Shown here piece by piece: positions 57,777 to 64,000 of a stretch of DNA of 64,000 bases (positions are counted from its first letter, which is position 1; the number at the start of each line of letters is the position of its first letter). The stretch lies in contig NZ_JAIWIA010000009.1 of the NCBI RefSeq assembly GCF_020176695.1, forward strand, positions 124,001 to 188,000, written 5' to 3'. A program made the position numbers and the translations under genes. A model generated the notes under the pieces. It ran no database searches. It was not told where the DNA came from and saw only the letters and a program-made list of their open reading frames with translations. The stretch comes from Massilia sp. MS-15. Lineage in GTDB: Bacteria > Pseudomonadota > Gammaproteobacteria > Burkholderiales > Burkholderiaceae_D.

Positions 57777-57854
57777 GAACTCTCCGGCTGGTCGATAGCC
57801 GGACAATCTTACCCCAAGTTCAGTGCAAGTTTGCCGTCGGAAAGACTGGCGGGA

Positions 57855-58157
57855 TCAGCCCGGATGCACCGGAGCGAAGGCCGCCTCGCCCACCACGGTA
57901 TTCCACTGCCGCACGTGGAAAGCGCGCACCAGGCCGTGGGTGACGTAGGGATCGCGGGCGGCGAACAGCTGCACCGGTTCCGGCGTGTCGCAGCTGAACA
58001 CCAGCACGGCCCGGTCGCAGGGGTCGGCCAGCGCACCGGCCAGTACCAGCTCGCCCCGCCGCTGCGCTTCCCAGGCCAGGGTCAGATGGGCATCGCGGAA
58101 CGCGGCGCGGCGTTCGAGGTAGTCGGGAGCAAGGTCATACATCAACAAGTAGTGCAC
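57855..58157 (-). CDS. YciI-family protein
   Basis: A 100-residue dimeric alpha-beta barrel protein: HYLLMYDLAPDYLERRAAFR at the N-terminus, DPYVTHGLV and VRQWNTVVG at the end. The start is GTG 58157, with GGAG five bases upstream; the in-frame ATG 93 bases earlier lacks a site. YciI proteins often act in unknown small-molecule conversions. There is no evident tie to the DUF969 operon 79 bases away. Confidence 0.85.
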   Translation of the reverse strand: MHYLLMYDLAPDYLERRAAFRDAHLTLAWEAQRRGELVLAGALADPCDRAVLVFSCDTPEPVQLFAARDPYVTHGLVRAFHVRQWNTVVGEAAFAPVHPG

Positions 58158-58327
58158 GGGGACTCCGGTCGGTGGCGGCGGCAAGGCCTGGAGGGCCGAT
58201 CTTACCGGATCGGCGCGTCGGGCGGCGATCGCCTGCCCCCCTTGCCGCACGCCAGCCCAAGCGTGCGTTGTCCCGTCCTGCCCTATGCCACACTGGCCGC
58301 GTAAACAACTACTGCCAGGAGCACGCG

Positions 58328-58861
58328 ATGAACAAGATCACCCTCGCCGGCCAACCCCTGCATGCGGTCCTGGGCGCCGCGCCGGCCGTCCTCATTCCCT
58401 TCGGCTTCATCCTCGACGCCATGCACAGCGCCACCGGCGACGAGGACTATGCCAAGGCTTCCTACCTGAGCATGGCCGGCGGCATCATTGGCGGGCTGGC
58501 TGCGGGGGTGGCCGGCGTGGCCGACTACGTCGCCGACAAGCCGCAGGGCGAGGCCCGGCACGAAGGCCAGCTGCACGGCGCGCTGACCGGCGCCGCCCTG
58601 CTGGTAGGCGCCGCCAACCTAGTGCTGCGGCGCCAGGGCACGCATGCGCGCGGCGGCTCGCTGGCGCTGACAGCCCTGTCCGCGGCCGGCGTGCTGGCCT
58701 CGGAATACCTGAGCCAGCGCATGGGCAAGGAAGCGGGCACGGGCGAGCGCGCCGAAGCCGGCGTGCACACCGACCAGGACGACATCCGCATCGACCACCG
58801 CGCGCCGGATGTGGAACAGTACGTTGCCGCCGGACCGTCCTCGCTGCACGCCCCGGAATGA
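58328..58861 (+). CDS. DUF2231-like small membrane protein
   Basis: A 177-residue protein with four hydrophobic helices (from GQPLHAVLGAAPAVLIPFGF, a DUF2231-type opening, to LTALSAAGVLASEYLSQR) and a polar C-terminal tail ending in HAPE. AGGAG lies before ATG 58328. The family is of unknown function. Confidence 0.8.
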   Translation: MNKITLAGQPLHAVLGAAPAVLIPFGFILDAMHSATGDEDYAKASYLSMAGGIIGGLAAGVAGVADYVADKPQGEARHEGQLHGALTGAALLVGAANLVLRRQGTHARGGSLALTALSAAGVLASEYLSQRMGKEAGTGERAEAGVHTDQDDIRIDHRAPDVEQYVAAGPSSLHAPE

Positions 58862-58979
58862 GCGGAAGCAGGCGCGTAGTGTTGTATTGGCCCAACTGTT
58901 CCGCACCTGATTTCCTGCGCGCTCCACTGAGCGAAGTGCCGCACAGAACAAACGGCTGGGGTGCGCGTAGACTGGGAGC

Positions 58980-59966
58980 ATGGACACCTCAAAGAAAATG
59001 GCGGCGGGGATCACTGGGTTTGCCAGCTTCCTGTGGCTGACCCTGACGGCCGCGGTAGCGGCCAACCAGCGCCGCCTGGTGTTCAATCCCTGCATCACGC
59101 CCGAAGTCGAAAGCCCGCGCAGCAGCGGGCACCGCACCCGCCCCATCGTCCTGCGCGCCCGGGACGGTACCCGCCTTTGCGGCTGGCTGCTCACGCCGCT
59201 CGTTCCAGGCCCGCGTCCGGCCGTGATGTACTTCGGCGGCCGCTCGGAGGAAGTGTCCTGGGTCGCGCGCGACGCCGGCAAGCTGTTCCCCGGCATGACG
59301 GTGCTGGCCATGAACTACCGCGGCTACGGCCAGTCGCATGGCGTGCCGGCCGAGATCCACATGATCGAGGATGGCTGCACCCTGTACGACTGGCTCGCCG
59401 CCCTCGGCCAGGTCGATGCGGCGCGCATCGCGGTGGTCGGCCGCAGCCTCGGTTCCGGGGTCGCGGTGCAGGTGGCCAAGGAAAGGCCGGTGCATTCGGT
59501 GGTCCTGATCACGCCCTACGATTCGATCCTGGCCATCGCCAAGCGGCGCTTCCGCGTGATGCCGATCGAGTACATGCTGCGCCACCGCTTCGAGTCGATC
59601 AAGTACGCGCCCTCGCTCAAGGCCCCAACCTACGTGCTGCGCGCCCTCGAAGACGATGTGGTGCCGCATTCGCACACCGACCAGCTGGTGGGCAAGCTCG
59701 CCACCCTGGTGGCCGACGACACCGTGCCCGGCTCGGACCACATGAACATCCCCTACCTCGAAGCGACCCAGGCCCTGATCGCCAGCTTCCTCACGCGCCA
59801 GTTCGCGAAACCGGCCGCCCCTCCCCAGCTTCCGGCCGCGGAACCGGCTGCGGCGGATGCCGCGCAAGCCATCGTCGACCTCGGCCAGGAAGTCGGCCCG
59901 AGGCCGGATGTCACACCAGCCGCACCCCTGCCCGCGTTCAACACGATGAACGCCATAGCAAAATAA
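58980..59966 (+). CDS. Membrane-anchored alpha/beta hydrolase
   Basis: A 328-residue hydrolase with an N-terminal anchor (about 8-30) and a BEM46/YfhR-like alpha/beta domain. Nucleophile Ser156 in GRSLGSG, Asp in LEDDVVPHS, and His in SDHMNIPY form the triad. MNYRGYGQSHG supplies the oxyanion region. The tail (about 280-328) is Pro/Ala-rich and likely disordered. Substrate unknown; serine hydrolase or thioesterase activity is family inference. Confidence 0.85.
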   Translation: MDTSKKMAAGITGFASFLWLTLTAAVAANQRRLVFNPCITPEVESPRSSGHRTRPIVLRARDGTRLCGWLLTPLVPGPRPAVMYFGGRSEEVSWVARDAGKLFPGMTVLAMNYRGYGQSHGVPAEIHMIEDGCTLYDWLAALGQVDAARIAVVGRSLGSGVAVQVAKERPVHSVVLITPYDSILAIAKRRFRVMPIEYMLRHRFESIKYAPSLKAPTYVLRALEDDVVPHSHTDQLVGKLATLVADDTVPGSDHMNIPYLEATQALIASFLTRQFAKPAAPPQLPAAEPAAADAAQAIVDLGQEVGPRPDVTPAAPLPAFNTMNAIAK

Positions 59967-60350
59967 TTGGTGAAAATTGTCAGCAGTTATATTTCCTTGG
60001 AATAAATTGCCAAGTAAAATCGTATTTGTCATCAATATGTCGCTTGATGCATATTTGACAGGCTGAGCTGCGTACATCCGGATTTCCCTGATTTCTCTTG
60101 AATGCGCGGCATCGCGGCTGGTTCCGCTCCGGGTCTGTTGCACTCAAGCTACACGCAGCAAGCACTGTCGAGAGAATCAAGTCCACGATACAAATCGTAA
60201 CCACACGCGCGTCGTGCGGCTGACACAATGCGCTGCGCATGGTCGGACGCAAGGCCTTCGGGCGGCGCCGTTGACGATGCAGCTTGCGCCGCCCGTTCCT
60301 GTCTCATTGTCGGGCCGGGTACAATATCGAAATTCCCAGGAGCCTCATTC
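59967..60350. other. Noncoding region upstream of the BMP transporter gene
   Basis: A 384-base gap. It begins AT-rich, with a short inverted repeat CTTGG/CCAAG (59996-60014), then becomes GC-rich. A TACAAT element lies near 60330, before the CCAGGAG site of the BMP gene, and may be its -10. No gene or riboswitch was recognised. Confidence 0.4.
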
Positions 60351-61361
60351 ATGAAACTCAAGCAACTTTCCATGACCATTGCGGCGCTGTGCGTCGCCGG
60401 CAGCGCAGGCATTGCACACGCTGCGCCCGCCGCGCCGAAGCTTGGCATGGTCTACGATGCGGGCGGCAAGTTCGACAAGTCGTTCAACCAGTCCGCCTTC
60501 GAAGGCCTGCAGCGCTTCAGCAAGGAAACCGGCATCAAGGTCCTGGAAGTGCAGGCCAACAGCGATACCCAGGCCGAGCAGGTGATGCGTGGCCTGGCGC
60601 GCAAGAAGGTCGACCTGATCGCGGCGATCGGCTTTTCGCAGACCCAGGCGGTGCAAAAAGTCGCCAAGGAGTTCCCGAACGTGCGTTTCGTGCTGATCGA
60701 CAGCGTCGCACAGGGTAACAACATCAACTCGGTGATGTTCAAGGAACAGGAAGGTTCCTACCTGGTCGGCGTCGCCGCCGCCATGGCCTCCAAGACCAAG
60801 AAGCTGGGCTTCGTCGGCGGCATGGACATCCCGCTGATCCGCGCCTTCGCCTGCGGCTATGCGCAAGGCGCGAAAGCGCAGTACCCGAAAGTCGAGATCA
60901 TGCAGAACATGGTCGGCACCACCGCCGCGGCCTGGAACGATCCGGCCAAGGGCGGCGAACTGGCGCGTGCGCAGTTCGACCGCGGCGCCGACGTGGTGTT
61001 CGCGGTGGCCGGCGGCAGCGGCATGGGCGCCCTGCAGATGGCAAAGACCAAGGGCAAGCTGGCGATCGGCGTCGACTCGAACCAGAACTACTTGCACCCG
61101 GGAAGCATGTTGACCTCGATGGTCAAGCGCGTCGACAACGCGGTATATGAATCCTTCATGGCGCAAAAGAACGGCACCTGGAAAGCGGGCGTCACCTACA
61201 AGGGCTTGAAGGAAGGCGGCGTGGACTGGGTCCTGGACAAGGACAACCGCGCGGTCGTGTCGCCGGAGATGGAAAAGCGCGTGAACGCCGTGCGCACCGA
61301 CATCATCAACGGCAAGATCAAGGTCATCGACTACCGCGCGGCAGGCAGCTGCCCGGTCTGA
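60351..61361 (+). CDS. BMP-family nucleoside ABC transporter substrate-binding protein
   Basis: A 336-residue periplasmic binding protein with a signal peptide (about 1-24, ending AHA). PKLGMVYDAGGKFDKSFNQS, GFVGGMDIPLIRAFACGYAQ and AGGSGMGAL are standard BmpA/PnrA features. It binds nucleosides in characterised members. CCAGGAG precedes the ATG. It is followed by a terminator, then the ATPase and permease genes. Next to the deo and psu clusters, it is likely their nucleoside importer. Confidence 0.9.
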   Translation: MKLKQLSMTIAALCVAGSAGIAHAAPAAPKLGMVYDAGGKFDKSFNQSAFEGLQRFSKETGIKVLEVQANSDTQAEQVMRGLARKKVDLIAAIGFSQTQAVQKVAKEFPNVRFVLIDSVAQGNNINSVMFKEQEGSYLVGVAAAMASKTKKLGFVGGMDIPLIRAFACGYAQGAKAQYPKVEIMQNMVGTTAAAWNDPAKGGELARAQFDRGADVVFAVAGGSGMGALQMAKTKGKLAIGVDSNQNYLHPGSMLTSMVKRVDNAVYESFMAQKNGTWKAGVTYKGLKEGGVDWVLDKDNRAVVSPEMEKRVNAVRTDIINGKIKVIDYRAAGSCPV

Positions 61362-61377
61362 TCCGCCCTTCCCTCAG

Positions 61378-61418
61378 AAAGCGCGCCGCGCCGGTTCCCC
61401 CCGGCCCGGCGCGCTTTT
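61378..61418 (+). terminator. Terminator-like hairpin after the BMP gene
   Basis: AAAGCGCGCC and GGCGCGCTTTT form a long GC-rich stem followed by a short T-run, 17 bases after the stop codon. It may partially end transcription, giving more binding protein than ATPase and permease. Confidence 0.75.
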
Positions 61419-61464
61419 GAATGAAGGCTTCTTCGCATTTACCAAACCCTTATTACTGATCGCA

Positions 61465-62994
61465 ATGCAGCCAGCCGTAGAATTTCGCAACATCAGCAAG
61501 GCCTTCGGGGCCGTGCAGGCGAACGCTGACGTCAGCTTCTCGATCGCCAAAGGCTCGATCCACGGTGTGATCGGCGAGAATGGCGCGGGCAAGTCCACCC
61601 TCATGAGCATCCTGTACGGCTACTACAATGCCGACAGCGGCCAGCTCCTGATCGACGGCCAGGAGCGCCAGATCCGCACCTCGTTCGAGGCGATCGCGCT
61701 CGGCATCGGCATGGTCCACCAGCACTTCATGCTGGTCGAGAACATGACCGTGCTGGACAACGTCATGCTGGGCACCGAGGGCGGATTCAAGCTGGCTGCC
61801 AAGCGCAAGGAAACCGAGGCCAAGCTGCGCGAGATCTGCGCCCGCTACCGCCTCGACGTCGATCCGCTCGCCACCATCCACGACCTGTCGGTGGGCGCGC
61901 AACAGCGCGTCGAGATCCTCAAGCAGATCTACCGCAGCGCCGAGATCCTGATCCTGGACGAGCCCACCGCCGTCCTCACCGCCCAGGAGACCGCCTCGCT
62001 GTTCGAGATCCTGCGCCTGTTCAAGGAACAGGGCAAGACCATCATCCTGATCACCCACAAGCTGGGCGAGATCATGGAGATCACCGACCAGGTGACGGTG
62101 ATGCGCGCGGGCCGCGTGGCCGGCGCCGTCGCCACGCAAGACACCTCGAAAGAGCAGCTGGCCAACATGATGGTCGGCCGCCCGATCGAAGGCAACCTGC
62201 CGCGCAAGCCCTTCAATCCGGGCGCGCCGGTGCTCAAGGTCTCGAACCTGCAACTGCAGGACAAAAACAAGGTCAAGCTGCTGTCCGACATCGACCTATT
62301 GGTGCGCGCCGGCGAGATCGTGGCGATTGCCGGCGTGTCGGGCAACGGCCAGAGCGAACTGATGGAAATCCTGTCGGGCATGCGCCTGCCGACTTCCGGC
62401 ACGGTCGAATTCCTCGGCCAGGCACTGCCCTATGCCGGCCGCGCCAATGCCGACGGCCTGCCCGCCACCTTCCGCGAGCTGGGCATCGGCCACGTGCCGG
62501 AAGACCGCCTGCGCGACGGCGTGATCAAGGACTTCACGGTCATGCAGAACACCGTGTTCGGCTACCAGGACCGGGTCAGGAACAAACTGGGCCTGTTCGA
62601 CTTCGAGGCGATCGCCAGGCGCTGCACGCACCTGCTGGAAGCCTTCGACGTGCGCCCGAAGGACCCTGGCCTGCGCATCGGCCTGCTCTCCGGCGGCAAC
62701 CAGCAGAAGGTCGTGATCGCGCGCGAAGTCTCCGCCAGCCCGAAACTGATGCTGGTCGGCCAGCCGACCCGCGGCGTCGACATCGGCACCATCGAGAGCA
62801 TCCACACCCAACTGCTGCGCCTGCGCGACGAGGGCGTGGCGATCCTGCTGGTGTCGACCGAGCTGGAAGAAGTGCGCGCGCTGGCCGACCGCATCGTGGT
62901 CGTCTCCGGCGGCCGCGTCACCGGCGAACTGAACATCGACGAATTCGACACGACCCGCATCGGCCTCTTGATGGGCGGGATGCACAAGCATTAA
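61465..62994 (+). CDS. Nucleoside ABC transporter ATPase (two ATPase domains)
   Basis: A 509-residue tandem ATPase of the sugar/nucleoside importer class (RbsA/NupO type). The first domain has Walker A GENGAGKS and signature LSVGAQQ and Walker B EILILDEPTAV; the second has a degenerate Walker A (GVSGNGQSE) and signature LLSGGNQQKVVIARE. ATG 61465 begins with the usual VEFRNISKAFG; there is no clear ribosome-binding site. It follows a terminator-like hairpin and precedes the permease by 15 bases. Confidence 0.9.
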   Translation: MQPAVEFRNISKAFGAVQANADVSFSIAKGSIHGVIGENGAGKSTLMSILYGYYNADSGQLLIDGQERQIRTSFEAIALGIGMVHQHFMLVENMTVLDNVMLGTEGGFKLAAKRKETEAKLREICARYRLDVDPLATIHDLSVGAQQRVEILKQIYRSAEILILDEPTAVLTAQETASLFEILRLFKEQGKTIILITHKLGEIMEITDQVTVMRAGRVAGAVATQDTSKEQLANMMVGRPIEGNLPRKPFNPGAPVLKVSNLQLQDKNKVKLLSDIDLLVRAGEIVAIAGVSGNGQSELMEILSGMRLPTSGTVEFLGQALPYAGRANADGLPATFRELGIGHVPEDRLRDGVIKDFTVMQNTVFGYQDRVRNKLGLFDFEAIARRCTHLLEAFDVRPKDPGLRIGLLSGGNQQKVVIAREVSASPKLMLVGQPTRGVDIGTIESIHTQLLRLRDEGVAILLVSTELEEVRALADRIVVVSGGRVTGELNIDEFDTTRIGLLMGGMHKH

Positions 62995-63009
62995 GAGCTG
63001 AACAAGCCA

Positions 63010-64000
63010 ATGAAAACGACTGAACTCCCACGCTGGGCCTCGGGCTTCGTCCTGCCAGTCCTGAACCTGCTCTCGGCCTTGCTGGTGGCCGCGCTGGTGA
63101 TCCACCTGCTGGGCGAGAGCCCGGTCGAATCGCTGCAGATCCTGATCAACAGCGCCGTCATCAATCCGGAAGGCCTGAGCTACACCCTGTTCTACGCCTC
63201 CACCTTTGTCTTCACCGGCCTGGCGGTCTCGGTGGCGATGAAGGCGGGCCTGTTCAACATCGGCGCCGAAGGCCAGATGTACCTGGGTGGCCTGGGCCTG
63301 ACCCTGGCCATGCTGGCTTTCGATGCCTCGCTCTCGCCCTGGCTATTGATTCCGCTGGCGATGCTGGCCAGCGCCGTGTTCGGCGCCGGCTGGGCCTTCC
63401 TGCCCGGCTACCTGCAGGCCAGGCGCGGCAGCCACGTGGTGGTCACGACCATCATGTTCAACTTCATCGCCGCTAGCCTGATGAACTTCCTGATCCTGAA
63501 ACTGATCCCCGAGGGCGACCAGAACCCGGCCAGCCGCGTGTTCTCGGAAGCGGCGTGGATGCCACGCCTGGGCGAGTGGTTCCCGGTGCTGGGCGACACC
63601 CCGCTGAACATCGGCTTCTTCTTCGCGATCGTGGCGCTGGCGGTGTATTGGGTGATGATGACGCGCTCGCCCTGGGGCTACAAGCTGCAGGCCACCGGCC
63701 TGAACCAGCACGCGGCCCACTACGCCGGTGTGCGCATCAGCCGCATGATCATCGTGGCGATGCTGATCTCGGGCGCGCTGGCGGGGCTCGCCGCCGTCAA
63801 CTCGATCCTTGGCTCGACCCACTACCTGAGCCTGAACTTCCCTGCCGGCGCCGGCTTCATCGGCATCGCGATCGCGCTGATGGGGCGCCAGCACCCGGTG
63901 GGCATCTTCCTGTCGTCGGTGCTGTTCGGCGCGCTGATCCAGGGCGGCTTCGACCTGTCGCTGGAAAAGCCGAACATCCCGCAGGAAACCTTCATTTTCA
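63010..64000 (+). CDS. Nucleoside ABC transporter permease (3' end beyond the window)
   Basis: The first 330 residues of a BPD_transp_2 family permease, cut by the window end. Its helices include PVLNLLSALLVAALVIHLLG, VAMKAGLFNIGAEGQMYLGG (the conserved loop for the ATPase) and GALAGLAAVNSILG. It starts 15 bases after the ATPase. A second permease is expected beyond the window in such operons. Confidence 0.9.
   Translation, partial: MKTTELPRWASGFVLPVLNLLSALLVAALVIHLLGESPVESLQILINSAVINPEGLSYTLFYASTFVFTGLAVSVAMKAGLFNIGAEGQMYLGGLGLTLAMLAFDASLSPWLLIPLAMLASAVFGAGWAFLPGYLQARRGSHVVVTTIMFNFIAASLMNFLILKLIPEGDQNPASRVFSEAAWMPRLGEWFPVLGDTPLNIGFFFAIVALAVYWVMMTRSPWGYKLQATGLNQHAAHYAGVRISRMIIVAMLISGALAGLAAVNSILGSTHYLSLNFPAGAGFIGIAIALMGRQHPVGIFLSSVLFGALIQGGFDLSLEKPNIPQETFIF

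Overview
The window is about 64 kb of GC-rich bacterial chromosome. Gene content suggests a betaproteobacterium of the Oxalobacteraceae, probably Massilia/Telluria-like: a PEP-CTERM protein, a PuuD-type membrane urate oxidase, PreTA pyrimidine reduction, a BMP-type nucleoside ABC transporter, a large RHS protein and many sensor kinases. This taxonomic call is inference from content and style, with no marker gene in view. No rRNA, tRNA or CRISPR array was recognised.

Layout. (1) 0.1-7.8 kb: an overlapping gene chain (single-domain response regulator, YaiO-like outer-membrane barrel, HEAT-repeat membrane protein, family 2 glycosyltransferase, secreted predicted TIM-barrel protein) facing a dCache/HAMP/PAS histidine kinase. 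It looks like a regulated envelope-polysaccharide system. (2) 8.1-13.0 kb: an RHS polymorphic toxin with an unclassified C-terminal tip and a small putative immunity gene. (3) 13.1-18.3 kb: two tiny ORFs between a promoter-like site and a terminator, an S9 peptidase, and a secreted RIFT-barrel-like protein. (4) 18.3-23.7 kb: urate catabolism (M20 hydrolase, PuuD, LysR regulator, fused OHCU decarboxylase/allantoate amidohydrolase). (5) 23.8-36.5 kb: MgtC-like protein, then a reductive pyrimidine pathway on the minus strand. PreTA, HydA and an N-carbamoyl-beta-alanine amidohydrolase convert uracil to beta-alanine; an omega-aminotransferase and MmsA take that to acetyl-CoA. An NCS1 permease is included, and MocR-type and TetR (RutR-like) regulators are divergent.

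(6) 36.6-41.8 kb: PEP-CTERM protein, GNAT acetyltransferase, TonB-C-like protein, a LytS/LytTR two-component pair with a small membrane protein, and a DUF2076-like protein. (7) 42.0-43.9 kb: a lower-GC islet bounded by an IS66-family remnant and an IS5-family remnant. It holds an L,D-transpeptidase/Tlde1-like ORF and an overlapping gene for an exported protein, a candidate effector/immunity pair. (8) 44.1-54.7 kb: nucleoside salvage (cdd, deoA, an ALDH16-type two-domain aldehyde dehydrogenase, deoC, deoB, purine nucleoside phosphorylase) divergent from psuK-psuG and a LysR gene. (9) 55-60 kb: a helical lipoprotein, a DUF969-DUF979-pcp operon, YciI-like, DUF2231-like and alpha/beta-hydrolase genes. 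(10) 60.3-64 kb: a BMP-type nucleoside ABC transporter whose first permease runs off the end.

The unifying theme of 18-36 kb and 44-64 kb is uptake and breakdown of nucleosides, pseudouridine, purines and pyrimidines to central carbon and nitrogen. Two related double-hairpin palindromes (REPIN-like) sit inside these catabolic clusters, and one supplies the preA stop codon.
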